From Mycoplasmataceae bacterium (GTDB lineage Bacteria > Bacillota_I > Bacilli_A > Mycoplasmatales > Mycoplasmoidaceae): a stretch of 60,088 nucleotides of DNA. Below, piece after piece: positions 20,043 through 31,634 of this stretch. The stretch lies in NCBI GenBank assembly GCA_031289655.1, contig JAITPC010000033.1:1-60088 (forward strand), written 5' to 3'. The notes under the pieces were generated by a model that saw only the letters and a program-made list of their open reading frames with translations, made no database searches and had not been told where the DNA came from. How positions within the stretch are numbered: position 1 is the first letter of the stretch; every line of letters starts with the position of its first letter. A program made the translations under genes and the position numbers.

Positions 20043-21710
20043 ATGACAAAATTACCACAAAATTTTATTGAAAAAATAAAATTATTACTTTCAAAAGTAA
20101 TTAATACAAATAAGTATTTTATTAATCTAACAGGAATTGATATTAATACTTATAGTGTTGATTTGGAAAAAAATAAAAATATTAATTTTGGAGATTTTGC
20201 CACTAAATTTTTATTACAACATAATTTAACTGAAAAACAGATAGATAAATATTCGAAAATTTATATAAAAAAATTAAATAAAAAAACAAAATATTTTTCT
20301 AAGGTAGAATTCATAAAACCCGGATTTATAAATTTAACATTAAATACTGATTTTTTGAATTCCTCATTAAAAGATACAATTGTTAAAAAAAATGATTTTG
20401 GTAAAAGAAAGAAAAATAACTTGTTTTTTAATTTGGAATTTGTTTCGGCCAATCCCACTGGTTTAATGCACCTTGGTCATGCGAGAAATGCTGCTTATGG
20501 AGATACATTAGTTAACATATGAAAAACTTGTGGTATTGCTGTCAATAAGGAATATTATATTAACGATGCTGGCAATCAAATTGATAATTTAGGTCAAGCT
20601 GTTTTTATTAGATATCAACAAGAATTTGGCAAGAGTGTGGAATTGCCCGAGGATTCATACCATGGGGCTGAAATTATTGATGTTGCAAAAAAAATAAAAG
20701 AGGAATATGGAGACAAATATTTAAATAAAAAAGAAATGGATAAAGAGACTAAAACATTTTTTAATGATTTTTCATTAAAATATATGTTGAATATCATTAA
20801 ACAAGATCTAAAAACTTTTGGTGTGGAAATGGACATTTGATCTAGCGAAAGAGATGTTTATAAATTTATCCCAAATATTTTAGAAAGATTAAAAACATAT
20901 ATTTATAAACAGGATGATGCCACTTTTTTAAGGACCACAGATTTTAAAGACGATAAAGATAGGGTATTGATTAAATCAGATGGCTCCTATACTTATTTTA
21001 CGCCAGATATCGCGTATACTGATATTAAAATGTCAAGAGGATATAATAAAATATTTATGATTTTGGGTTCAGATCATAATTCATACGTTGCTCGTCTTAA
21101 AATAGCAGCAGAAATGTTAGGTTATAATCCTGATAAATTTCATATATTTTTACAACAGATAATTAAATTAACAAAAAATGGTGCAGAATTTAAAATGTCG
21201 AAACGTTCTGGAAATTCATTAACAATCCAAGATATGCTTGAAACTATTGGCAAAGATGCCTCACGTTGGTTTTTAGTTTCAACAACACTTGACACACATT
21301 TAAATATAGATGTTGATAAAGTTACTTCAAAAAATAATGACAACCCAGTCTATTATGTTCAATACGCTCATGCCAGAATTTCTCAATTGCTAGAAAAAAA
21401 TAAGGTAACGTGCATCATTGTCAAAAAATATGATTTATTAATTAAACCAGAGGAAAGAGAATTGATTATGCAAATTGCTTTGTATCCACATGTGATTAGG
21501 AATGTTTCTGTTAATTATGAAGTACACAAATTATGTAATTATTTATATCAACTAGCAAGGTTATATCATAATTATTATTCTAATCATAAAGTTAATGATG
21601 CATCAAATCAACAACTATCAAATCAAAGATATACACTTTCATTTTGTGTTAAACAAGTTATCAATAATGGCTTGAGAATATTAGGAATTGAACCTTGTGA
21701 AAAAATGTAA
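20043..21710 (+). CDS. argS: Arginyl-tRNA synthetase
   Basis: The 555-residue class I synthetase has the HIGH motif in SANPTGLMHLGHARNAAYGD, the KMSK-type segment FKMSKRSGNS, SDGSYTYFTPDIAY, and a C-terminal DALR anticodon-binding helix region (YYVQYAHARIS and beyond). Two TGA codons are read as Trp. It charges tRNA-Arg. The tsaD start lies inside its last codons. Confidence 0.97.
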
Positions 21711-22653
21711 TGATAATTTTATTTTAGCTATTGAGACATCTTGTGATGATACCTCCATAGCATTATTTAAAAATAATGAATTGTTATCTTTGAGTGAGTC
21801 TACTTCCATTAAAGAATATCAAAAATATGGTGGAATCATACCTGAAATTGCATCAAGAAAACATGAAGAATGCATTAACGAAGTATATTTAAAATGTTTG
21901 AGTAATAGTAAAATAGAGCAAAAAGATATCAATTATATAGCTTATACTGCTTTTCCCGGATTACCTGGGAGTTTACATGTTGGTAAAATTTTTGCAAAAA
22001 CGCTCTCATTCTTATTGAAAACAAAACTAATTCCTGTCGATCACATGATGGGGCATGCTTTTAGCTTTGCTATTGAGAATCCTTTGTTGGTAAAATTTCC
22101 ACTATTGAGTTTAGTAGTTAGCGGGGGTAACACGATCCTATATTTATTTTCCTCACTAACAAAATATGTGATAGTTAATCAAACTGTTGATGATCCACTT
22201 GGCGAATGTTTAGATAAAATTGGCAGAATGATTGGTCTTGGCTATCCTGGGGGAGTTAGTCTTGATAAAAACTATGATGAAAGTAAATCTAATTTACAAT
22301 TAATAAAACATCTTGACGCATCCAAACCATTTAGTTTTAGTGGAATTAAAAGTTTTGCACATAATTATGTCAACACTCACAAACAGAAGAATAAAAAAAT
22401 AGATAATGTGCTAGTTGGCAGTTCGTGTTTAAAATGATGTATTGAAGATATCATTATTAAGTTACAATATTATATTAATATGCACAATGTCAAAACAATT
22501 GGAATTGGTGGTGGGGTTGCTGCTAATGCATTATTGCAGCATAAAATAAAAAACATTGCTGGTGCAAATGTTTACATAACTTCAAGAAAATATTGTGGCG
22601 ATAATGCTGCAATGATAGGCTTTTATGTTTCATTGTTACTTCAAAAATCATAA
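21697..22653 (+). CDS. tsaD: tRNA threonylcarbamoyladenosine transferase TsaD
   Basis: The 318-residue protein begins with the ASKHA-fold ILAIETSCDDTSIAL and carries the metal-binding HMMGHAFS, the LVVSGGNT loop and the C-terminal DNAAMIGFY. TsaD makes t6A37 in ANN-decoding tRNAs, normally with TsaB and TsaE. GTG 21697 is preferred: it gives MKKCNDNFILAIET; a TTG at 21688 is in the same frame. It overlaps argS by 14 bases. Its last 30 or so bases were copied to a second locus at 42973 together with the lipoprotein promoter. Confidence 0.95.
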
Positions 22654-22724
22654 ATCATAAATCATATTTATGGTAAAAATTCTTTTTTAATTTACACCAC
22701 AAATCCTCCCCCATTGTTTATAAT
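22616..22724 (+). repeat. Copy A of the tsaD-tail/lipoprotein promoter cassette
   Basis: From TAGGC at 22616, inside the tsaD 3' end, through the -10 box at 22724 this segment matches 42973-43075 nearly base for base, apart from small indels and the variable C tract. Similarity continues into the signal-peptide codons of both lipoproteins. Confidence 0.85.
22705..22724 (+). promoter_or_regulatory. C-rich tract and -10 box of lipoprotein A
   Basis: CCTCCCCC at 22705-22712 lies just upstream of TATAAT at 22719-22724. The -10 box ends 6 bases before the ATG. The tract sits between an upstream TTTACA (22691-22696) and the -10 box; in locus B the same position is a pure C10 run, so tract length would change the spacing. 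Confidence 0.55.
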
Positions 22725-22730
22725 GTTGAT

Positions 22731-23477
22731 ATGAAGTTAAATACAAAAATCGGATTCAGTTTATTAGGAGTTGCCTTAATTGGGGGGGGTATTGCTCTTT
22801 CAACAAGTTTAACTAGTTGTTCTAATAAAGTTGATGCATATACTCTAAAATTTGCTAGTACAGAACACAATGGAGTAACTAATGCTAATGAAGTTTATAC
22901 ATCCTTTCTTGCTTTTATCACTAATGTTCCTGCAGATTTTGCGGTTAATGGTGTAAGCGGTGATTTTGCTGTTAATGGAAATAACCCTTTTGACTTGGAA
23001 ATAACAAAACAGTTCAATGATCGTATGCATAGTAGAGCTTTTGCTTATATGCATGCTACATCTGCATATTTGATGCTAGCAGCAGTTGGCGGAACTTTTT
23101 CCTTTACTGAATTTCATTATGAAATGACAGTCACTGAAAAGAATGATCTTTTTAATGTTGATATGCTAGTTCAGTTTGAAGGCACAATCACAGGTGGACC
23201 TAGTGCTGGGACGGATAAGTATGTTACTTTATATAGCCACTACAGTAATGTTCAACTTCTTAGTTTTCATCAGACTGCTGGTTATGGAACACCATTTGAT
23301 TTTGAATATATTGGTCAAAACGATCATGCTTGTTCAACTTATGCGGATTACAATCTTGATTCATCTACCTTTCCTTTTGCTAAGGGAGGCACATATGCCA
23401 TGAACACTGGTTCATATGTTTTAGCTACTCAAATATCTGCTTTATTTCCTAATGTAATATTCTCTTACGTTTCATAA
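22731..23477 (+). CDS. Surface lipoprotein A, in-frame poly-G in signal peptide
   Basis: The 248-residue precursor starts MKLNTKIGFSLLGVALIGGG and ends its signal peptide with the lipobox LTSC, so it should be exported and lipid-anchored at Cys30 or so. A run of 8 G at 22782-22789 encodes the GGG before the lipobox and is in frame. The mature part (residues 31-248) is rich in aromatic and small polar residues and matches no family I recognise. Its signal peptide is nearly identical to that of lipoprotein B at 43.1 kb, although the mature domains are unrelated. Expression may vary through the G tract and the promoter C tract. Confidence 0.85.
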   Translation: MKLNTKIGFSLLGVALIGGGIALSTSLTSCSNKVDAYTLKFASTEHNGVTNANEVYTSFLAFITNVPADFAVNGVSGDFAVNGNNPFDLEITKQFNDRMHSRAFAYMHATSAYLMLAAVGGTFSFTEFHYEMTVTEKNDLFNVDMLVQFEGTITGGPSAGTDKYVTLYSHYSNVQLLSFHQTAGYGTPFDFEYIGQNDHACSTYADYNLDSSTFPFAKGGTYAMNTGSYVLATQISALFPNVIFSYVS

Positions 23478-23553
23478 TTGGCACTTTAACTAATAAAAAG
23501 TAGTATAATTATTATATTCATACTCTTTTTTAAAGTTTGTGGAATAATAGGCT

Positions 23554-25212
23554 ATGAACTTTAACGAATTGAATCTTAAGAAAAATTTACAATCAAATAT
23601 ATTAGAATCTGGTTTTAGTGATATGACTGAAATTCAACAAAATATTATCCCAAAAATTCTTGATGGGGTTGATATTATTGGCCAAGCTCCGACAGGAACA
23701 GGGAAGACCCTAGCATTTGCTATACCAACAATTAATAACATCGATCCCAATAACAATAACATTCAAGTGATTGCGTTGTGCCCAACCAGAGAATTGACTA
23801 TTCAAGTAGGCGATGAATATAAGAAACTATGCAAAAATCTTAATATTAATATATTGACAATTTATGGTGGACAGCCAATTGATAAACAAATAAGATATTT
23901 AAATCAATCAAAGCCACAAATAATTGTTTCAACGCCAGGAAGATTATTAGATCATATTAAAAGAAATAGCATCAATGTTAAGACGATCACCTCAATCATT
24001 TTAGATGAAGCTGATGTGATGTTGGATATGGGTTTTGGTAGAGACGTTGACAGAATATTCCAAACAATTCAAAATAAGCATCAAACTATTTTAATCTCAG
24101 CAACAATCCCTGAACAAATATTAAGTTTGTCAAAGAAATATCAATCTAACCCATTTCTTCATAAAGTTCACATGACTGAGGAGTCTAAGCCTGATATTAA
24201 ACAATACTTTGTTCTTATTAAACATAACTTAAAGCTTGAAGCAATAAAACAAATATTAAAAAATAACCCATTCTATTTAGCAATGATATTTACTAATACA
24301 AAATGAGAGGCAAAGGATATCAGCAATGAGTTAAGAAATAGTGAGTATAAAGTTGCTAGTTTTCAAGGAAATTTGAAACAAAGCGCAAGGGAAAAAATAT
24401 TAAAAGATTTTAGAGATGGAAGAATTAATGTGCTGGTTGCAACTGACATCGTTGCTCGTGGAATTGATATCAAAGGTATTGATTTAGTTATCAATTATGA
24501 CGCTCCTAAGGATTTAGATTATTACGTACATCGTATTGGTAGAACGGCTAGAGCAAAAACTAGTGGTAGCTCATTTACTCTTTTTGATCCACGAAAATCA
24601 TTCACAATTAAAAATATTGAGAGGCATACTGGAATTAAATTAGAGGAATACAAAGTGGAGGTTGATGAGACAAAAGTCACTAATTTGCACGGTGAAAGAA
24701 GGGAATTTACTAGTGAACGAAAAGAATTTAATCATGAACCAAGAAAAGAAAGAACTGTTAATGAGAATGCTACAAGATTTTTTATTAATATTGGCACAAA
24801 AGATAACCTAGATCAAGGTTCATTAAAATCATTGTTAGTGGAAAAATGTAATATTAACGCTAATGATATATTGGACGTTTATATGAAAGACATGTTTAGT
24901 TTTATTGAGGTTAATAATTCGGCAACAAGTAATTTAAGTAATTTTAATGAGTATAATGGCAGAAGCATTAGAATTGATAAATCTAATGAAAGGAAACCAA
25001 CTGGGGGTCATAATAACAACAGCCGCGGTGGAGAAAGAAGATTTGGTGGCAGTCGTGGTGGTGGTTTTGGTGATAGGAACAAAAGTTTTGGCGGACCAAG
25101 AAAATTTTCTAATCATGGTTTTGGCGATAGAAACAAAAGCTTCCATAGTGATGGACATAAAAAATTTGGTGATAAAAAACGAACTTTCGGAAGTTTTAAA
25201 AAAGAATATTAA
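23554..25212 (+). CDS. DEAD-box RNA helicase with Gly/Arg-rich tail
   Basis: The 552-residue protein has QAPTGTGKT (motif I), [12 protein letters not shown] in [16 protein letters not shown], a TGA-Trp at 24304-24306, [11 protein letters not shown] and HRIGRTAR. After the core comes a DbpA-like RNA-binding domain (residues about 400-470) and a Gly/Arg/Phe-rich tail with repeated GDRNKSF and RGG-like units. The class matches CshA/DeaD helicases in RNA turnover and ribosome biogenesis. A TATAAT lies about 50 bases upstream, so unlike many neighbours it has a leader. The 3' end overlaps convergent rsmG by 4 bases. Confidence 0.93.
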
Positions 25213-25874
25213 TTTTTAATTATTTCTGTTCATTTTCTTGGAAATTTAAGATCGTTTTTTTTATTTTTTTGAAATATTAAATTTGTTTTAGGAAGAAGAA
25301 TCAAATTTAACTGGTCAATCATATTAGCAGCGTTATTTAATTCAATTTTGACTTTTTTTCCTTTAGGTTCGACTATCAGTCCATTAATTTTACAATAGGG
25401 TGCTGAAATTTCAAGTATCACCTTTAATTCAGCAACTGCTCGTGAAGTTACAAGATCATACTTTTCTCTTTCACTATTTTGAATATTTTCTGCTCTTTTA
25501 TTAAGAAGTGTTATCATAATATTTAGTTCATTCGCTAAAAATTTAAGAAAGTCTGCCTTTTTCTTGTTAGCCTCGATGACAGTTAAACTAATATTATTAG
25601 GATATAAAAGTTTCAGGACAATTCCTGGAATTCCACTACCAGAGCCAATGTCTAAAATATTTTTATACTTATTAAAGTCTATCTGTGCAAATGGCAAAAT
25701 GGATTCATAAAAATATTGACCATAAATTTTTTCTTCTTTTTCTAATCTAGTGAGATTCATTTTTTTATTATATGCTTGAAGCACCATCTTGTATTTTTCG
25801 ATATTACTAAAAAAGTTTGTGTCAATATTAATAAAAATACTGTTAATTTTTTTCTTAAATTCATTTTCTGTCAT
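25209..25874 (-). CDS. rsmG: 16S rRNA (guanine527-N7)-methyltransferase RsmG
   Basis: The 221-residue protein has [20 protein letters not shown], the SAM motif [12 protein letters not shown] and [12 protein letters not shown], all typical of RsmG (GidB). The C-terminal TGA at 25230-25232 is Trp, so the gene runs to TAA at 25209-25211. It methylates G527 in the 530 loop of 16S rRNA. It begins 3 bases after the end of the desulfurase gene. Confidence 0.95.
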
Positions 25875-25877
25875 AAT

Positions 25878-27098
25878 TTATAGTATATTCTTGAATTGTT
25901 TTTTTTGATCAAAATTTTTGAGTACAGTTACTAATCTATCAACATCTTTTTTATCATTATATAAATAAAAGCTAGCACGAACATACCCATTGGGATTGTT
26001 AGAAAACATACCTTGCATTTTAACGCAAGCCATCCCTCCACGTACAATAATTTTATTTGTGCCCAAATAGTTGGCCAAATCTTGTGGATTAACACCTTTG
26101 ATATTAAAAGAAACAATCGGATAAATATTATCCTTGGTAACGTATTCAATGTTTTTGATGTGTTTAAATTGTTGATCTATATATTTTTTTAATTCAATTT
26201 CATGATTATTGATATTATTCATTCCAATTTTTTTCAAAAAATCAATTGCAGCCCCAAATCCTAATATAGCCTCTGTGTTTGGCGTTCCTGCTTCAAATCG
26301 CTCTGGCGGTGGGGCTAAATTGATTTTACCATTGTTTTCAACTGTCGAAACCATGCCACCGCCATATGTATTTGGCTCCATTTTAATTAAATGCTTATAT
26401 TTTCCATACATTATTCCAATTCCACTTGGACCGCACATTTTATGTGCAGAACAAACAAAAAAATCAACATCATTATTTCTCGCATCAAATTTAGTGTGTG
26501 GCACAGATTGTGTTGCATCAACAATAACAATTATGTTTTTATTTATTTTTCTTGCATGTTTAACTATGTTTTTTACATCAATTTGATAATCAAACAAATT
26601 ACTTGCGTTGCTAAAACTAATAACTTTTGTTTTTTTTGTAATGGCATTAATGAAAGCAGTTTCACTTGGTTTATTATTCTTATCTTTTGCAAAAACAAGT
26701 TTAATTTTCTTGTTATTTCTTGCATTTAATCATGGTAATAAATTACTAGAGTGTTCTCCATAGCTAACAACCACTTCATCATCCTGTTTCAATCATTTAA
26801 TAACATTTGACTGAATTAGATTTAAGCCATCTGTTGCTCCTGAGGTAAAAACAATTTCATTTTGCTCCACATTAAAAAAATTAGAAATATTAGATCTTAC
26901 TTTTTTAATGTCCTGATTCACTTTACTAGCTATTGATGAATCATTGTTATGCGGGTTTGTGCTATATTTTGTGTAATACTCCTCTATTTTTTTGATAACA
27001 GCTATTGGTTTTAAACTAGTTGCTGCTGAATCCAAATAGATTCAATTATTATTATTTTTAAACCAGGGGAAGTATTTCTTTAAATTATTTTTTAACAT
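25878..27098 (-). CDS. Cysteine desulfurase (SufS-like)
   Basis: The 406-residue PLP enzyme has WIYLDSAATSLKP at the N-terminus, VFTSGATDGLN, DATQSVPHTKFD, the PLP lysine in SAHKMCGPSGIG, and the catalytic Cys in VRGGMACVKM. The order and length match the SufS/CsdA group. It releases sulfur from cysteine as a persulfide for Fe-S clusters and tRNA thiolation. ATG 27098 is the only start that keeps the complete N-terminus; it overlaps pheT by 14 bases, so the two are probably co-transcribed. No SufU is visible next to it. Confidence 0.93.
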
Positions 27099-29436
27099 CA
27101 AAACTATTCATTTTAAAAATATTGATGATTGTGTTTAGGAAAGTATCAATTTGATTCGTTGTTAGGCCTTCTGAATTTTTAATATAAAATCTTATTGTAT
27201 ATGAAACATCTACATTATGTTCATATTTATCGATAAATTCAACATTATCAATGAATTCTAATGACTTTATTTTTTCAATAGTACTTTGTAAATATGAATC
27301 TTTTTTTGAAATAAATGCTATGTCCTTAATTATTGGCATTAATGCCGAAATATGAGATAATTGCACAGTTTTATTCTTGAAATTAGTAAACAAATCATCT
27401 CAATTGATTGTTGCTGCGTAAATTTTTTCATTGATATTGTAATTTTTTAATAATGATTTTTTGATTAAACCAATATATCCAATAATTTTATTTTCATATA
27501 TTATTGAAATACATTCATTGTCATAAAAATATTGATTACTCTCAACTTTATATGATACCTTTGCGTTGAAAATTGAGACAATTTGATTAATAATTCCTTT
27601 TAATCCATTGACATTATAAACAATTCTAGAATTATTAATTTTATCTAAATAAATATTTTCAGGTGTAAGCAATGTTATATTTTTAATACCTATTCTATGT
27701 TTTTGATATATTTTTTGTATTTCAAAAATTGGTTTGATTGAATTTTTGTATGATATGTTGTATGACATGATATTCAATAATGAGTGAACCAAGTTATTTC
27801 TTAAATTTTGTCTATTAGCATTACTAGAAACGATATTAACATTATCATGATAATTAAAAATATTAAATTTATCTAAATCACTTTTATTGATGGTATTATA
27901 AGTTTTTGCTTCATTAAAATAATTGCTTAATAATATATCTCACATTTTTTTTATAAAATAATACTCTGTGTGTTTGTTGATGGTTGAATAGGAATTTTTA
28001 ATTGGTTCCTCATTAATTTTATTGATATCAAAGGATTTGATGATTTCCTCACTTATATCTGCAATGGAAGTAACATCTGTTCGATATAATGGTGGAGTAA
28101 CAGATTTTGTTTGTGCATTGTATCCAAACCCCAGTTTTTGCAAATGTTCAATAATTTCATTCATTTTGAAATTACTCCCAATAATTTCATTTATTTTTTT
28201 CGAATTTATTTTAATATTTTTTTTCTTTTCAATCTCTACATCAAGTTTATAACCAATCAAATTTTTTGCAAAATATTTTTGCAATAATGATGCCGCCAAT
28301 AAGATTTCATAATTTGTATTTATATGAATATTTCTTCTAACAGCATCTGTGTGAATGTCATATTTATTAGCACTGTTTCTAAGATTAACGAAATTAAAAT
28401 TAGCAAATTCAATGTAGACATCCTTGCTATTTTTATTAGTTCCAAAGTTTTTGGCACCTAATATTCCTGCGATTGAGATAATATTATTATTTGTTTTAAC
28501 GACTATATCTTTTCCATCTAGTTTATATTCTTTTCCATCAAAACCACTAAAATTTTCATTTTTATTGGCAAAATTTACTTCGATATCACTGATGTTTGAT
28601 GCATCATAGGCAGCAGACGGAATGTTAGTTAATAAAGTGATAATATTCAATGTATCAAGCAAATTATTCAGTGGTTTAATACCATTATTCATTAAGAGCG
28701 ATTTAATTTTTCATTCACTTGGTTGAATCCTAATGTTTTCTAGTTTAGCGAGTGCAAAACTACTACATGCCTTCTTATTGATACTCATTTCATTTTTTAA
28801 ATTTATTAATTTTTCAGAAATATTAGGATTCGGATATACAAATTTAAAATCAAAAAATGCTGATAAATCTTGGCAAAAACTCAAAACACCATTAATATCA
28901 TTTCTATTAGCGAAGGGAACCTCAATTTCATAAATAGTATCATCAAGTCCTAAAAATTCGCTAACGTTTGTATCGCCGATAATTCCATCATCAAACAACA
29001 TGATCCCATCGGCATCGTCTTTATTGATAACATTTGCATTAAGAGGTGTCAATTCCTTATAACTACATAACATGCCCTCAGATTTTATACCCCTTAATTC
29101 TTTATATTCAATTATTCTCCCATCATATAGTTTAGCTCCATTTAATGCGACAACCACATTTTTATTAGCAACCAAATTATTTGCTCCACAAACAATGGTA
29201 TTGATTGTACCGTTTTTGTCAGTTTGTACCTTGCAAACATTTAAATGATCAGAATTTGGGTGTTTTTGAAATGAAATTAGACGTCCGATGACCAAGTCAT
29301 TTAATTTTGGATGATGAAAAATGTCCTTTACAGGTAATTCATTGCCTGTGCTTCCAACAGCATTAGATAATTCTATATCTGAAATGTTCTTAAGACCCGG
29401 CAAAAACTGCTCAAGTAGTTTTCTTGAATAAATCAT
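27085..29436 (-). CDS. pheT: Phenylalanyl-tRNA synthetase beta chain
   Basis: The 783-residue protein starts MIYSRKLLEQFLPG, has the N-terminal tRNA-binding domain (FQKHPNSDHLNVCKVQTD, VCGANNL), a B3/B4 editing region, B5 and a C-terminal ferredoxin-fold anticodon-binding domain near LSHISALMPIIKDIAFI. Three internal TGA codons are Trp. It forms the alpha2-beta2 synthetase with PheS. pheS is not directly upstream: a rubrerythrin gene is, so the usual pheST pair appears to be split. Confidence 0.95.
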
Positions 29437-29461
29437 ACATAAATATTATATATTTATGGAA

Positions 29462-30037
29462 TTAATCACAAATTTTAATTGTTTTACGAACAAAATATCC
29501 TTGCGGGTGGGAACAAACAGGACACAAAAATGGAGCAGTCTTGCTTTTAACAAATGATCCACAATTCATACACCATCAATATACTTCCTTTGTGTCAACA
29601 AAAGTTTTTTTATCCTTAATTTCTTTTAATAAGGCTAAATATCTACTTTCATGAAATTTTTCCACTTCGCCAACACCCTTAAACAATCTAGCTATATTAG
29701 TATACCCTTCTTTTTCAGCAGTTTTTGCAAAATTAGCATACATTGTGCTTCATTCATATTTTTCATTTTTAATAGCTTCTAATAGATCTTGAGTTGTTGG
29801 CGGAACGGAGCTATCATGAATTAATTTAAATCATATTTCGGCATGTTCTTTTTCATTGTCGCTACTTTCAGTAAAAACATTAGAAACATGAACATATCCA
29901 TCTTTTTTAGCTTGTGAACTAAAGAATTGGTATCTAACTCGAGCAGCAGACTCACCCTCAAATGCAGTCATTAAATTTTTATATGTTTGTGAATTTTTAT
30001 CAAGTTTCTTTATTGTTTTTGTGTTATTTGTTTTCAT
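29462..30037 (-). CDS. Rubrerythrin
   Basis: The 191-residue protein has a ferritin-like diiron domain with [15 protein letters not shown], the E-x2-H of NEKEHAEIW and of [10 protein letters not shown], then a rubredoxin-like tail with the two Cys pairs CMNCG and CPVCS. This is the classic rubrerythrin layout. It reduces hydrogen peroxide in anaerobic or microaerophilic bacteria. Trp codons are TGA (two adjacent before the first Cys pair), so the gene uses the host code and is not a recent import from a standard-code donor. Rubrerythrin is not part of the familiar mycoplasma gene set. Confidence 0.93.
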
Positions 30038-30054
30038 ATAAATATTATAACAAA

Positions 30055-30303
30055 TTATTTCCTATTTATTAAAATTTTAAGTGTTTTTTCTATTTTATCA
30101 AATCTATTATCAATTCTTTTTTCAAGTGCATCTAATTGACTTTGTTTAACAAATGGGTCATTTGTCCTTGGTGAATTATCCAATTTAGATTTTAATTTCA
30201 CTGGATTTTCCAAAACAATAGTACCCTTAGCATTATTCAATACATTTCTGTTGCAATTTTTTAATGTAAATTTTTTAGTTGTTTTTATAATTTTATTTTT
30301 CAC
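30055..30303 (-). CDS. Small coiled-coil protein
   Basis: An 82-residue basic protein whose C-terminus is a predicted coiled coil: QLDALEKRIDNRFDKIEKTL with hydrophobics at heptad spacing. GTG 30303 is preferred because a minus-strand TATAAT at 30338-30343 would start transcription downstream of the in-frame TTG at 30351. The tail closely resembles small proteins at 44.8 kb (IDNRLNVLEKNDKQIF) and 58.9 kb (RFDKIDKRLNKLEDND). These look like one dispersed family reminiscent of mycoplasma DUF16-type coiled-coil proteins. Function is unknown. Confidence 0.65.
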   Translation of the reverse strand: MKNKIIKTTKKFTLKNCNRNVLNNAKGTIVLENPVKLKSKLDNSPRTNDPFVKQSQLDALEKRIDNRFDKIEKTLKILINRK

Positions 30304-30369
30304 TTCCCGGTAAATATTTGGTCCTATTTCTAAATATATTATAGTAATCAACTATGAGTTCAAGATTTA

Positions 30370-31398
30370 TTATTTTACAAAATCAATTTCTTTTACCAAA
30401 CCATTAATAAACATTTCCAAATCAAATGGTTCCAAATCTTCTATTTGCTCACCTAACCCAATGAATTTAATTGGTAAATTGAATGCATCCTTAATGGATA
30501 ATATGATTCCACCCTTACTGCTACTATCCATTTTTGTTAAAATAATCCCCGTTAATTTAGTTATTTCATTAAAAGCTTTCGCCTGTAAAATTCCATTTTG
30601 TCCACTTGTTGCATCCAAAACTAATAACGATTCGATTGGTTGAGATCCATCAAATTTTTTAATAATATTATTCATTTTTTTAAGCTCATTCATCAAATTT
30701 GTTTTATTTTGCAATCTTCCACTTGTGTCACATAAAACAACATCAATATTATTTTCTTTTGCGGATTTAACTCCTTCATAAACAACACTTGCTGGGTCCT
30801 GTCCTTCTTTTAATGGTTTAAAAATTTTAATTCTTAATCTCTCCGCTCATATTTCAAGTTGTTTCACAGCACCTGCTCTAAAAGTATCAGCGGCAATTAG
30901 GCAAACAGACATTTTTTGCTTCTTTAAAAAATGGGCAAGTTTTGCTATTGATGTGGTTTTCCCAACACCATTTACGCCACTAACTAATATGACATTTGTT
31001 GTTTTTTCTTTTAATTTTAATTCGATATCAATATCTGTATCTTGAATATAGTAGACAAATAATTTATCAATAATAATTTGTTTAATAAGTTCTCCATCAT
31101 TAATATTTTGTATTTTAATTTCTTCAACTATAGCATTAAGAATTTTTTTTGTTGAATGGAATCCAATGTCATACATTAATAAAATCTCTTCAATCTCGTC
31201 AATCATTTTTTGGTCAACCTTACGATATTTTTTTGCTAGTTCATTGATGGAATTTTTAAGCGAATTAGAGGATTTTTTTAACCCTTCATCAAATTTTTTT
31301 TGTTCTATATGAATATTTTTTTCATTTTTTGCCTTGACTTGCCTATCAACTTTCTTTTTTTTAGAAAATAGTTCTTTAATTTTACCAAAAAATCCCAT
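30370..31398 (-). CDS. ftsY: Signal recognition particle receptor FtsY
   Basis: The 342-residue GTPase has a basic N-terminal extension (FGKIKELFSKKKK) for membrane association, an N domain, and the G domain with GVNGVGKTTSIAKLA, ADTFRAGAVKQLEIW and DTSGRLQNK, then LTKMDSSSKGG and FIGLGEQIEDLEPFD. Trp at 30846 is TGA. FtsY receives ribosomes bound to Ffh, encoded at 33.1-34.5 kb, at the membrane. Confidence 0.96.
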
Positions 31399-31418
31399 GT
31401 TATATAGTTATGTTAAAA

Positions 31419-31613
31419 TTATATAGCTTTCTTAATGAATCTTTTCCTAGCTTTAGCCTTGGTTTTCATCGCTTCTTTTGATTTTTCTAATCTTCTTAAA
31501 CCAGGTCTTAAGTAGTACTCGTGCTTTTTTGCATCTTTTCTAGTTTCAGAAGTTATATGAGAAAAAATTCTCATTGATTCATCAAAATTATTTTTTACAA
31601 CTACTTTAGCCAT
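31419..31613 (-). CDS. rpsU: 30S ribosomal protein S21
   Basis: The 64-residue basic protein reads MAKVVVKNNFDESMRIFSH with KKHEYYLRPGLRRLEKS and a Lys/Arg-rich tail, matching S21. It lies between the dUTPase gene and ftsY on the minus strand with spacings of about 20 bases. Confidence 0.92.
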   Translation of the reverse strand: MAKVVVKNNFDESMRIFSHITSETRKDAKKHEYYLRPGLRRLEKSKEAMKTKAKARKRFIKKAI

Positions 31614-31634
31614 ATGTTAAAATTATATACTAAA

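Noticed and set aside
30304-30351. TTG at 30351 as the start of the small coiled-coil gene
   Set aside because: The best -10 box (30338-30343, minus strand) lies downstream of this TTG, so the codon would not be in the transcript.
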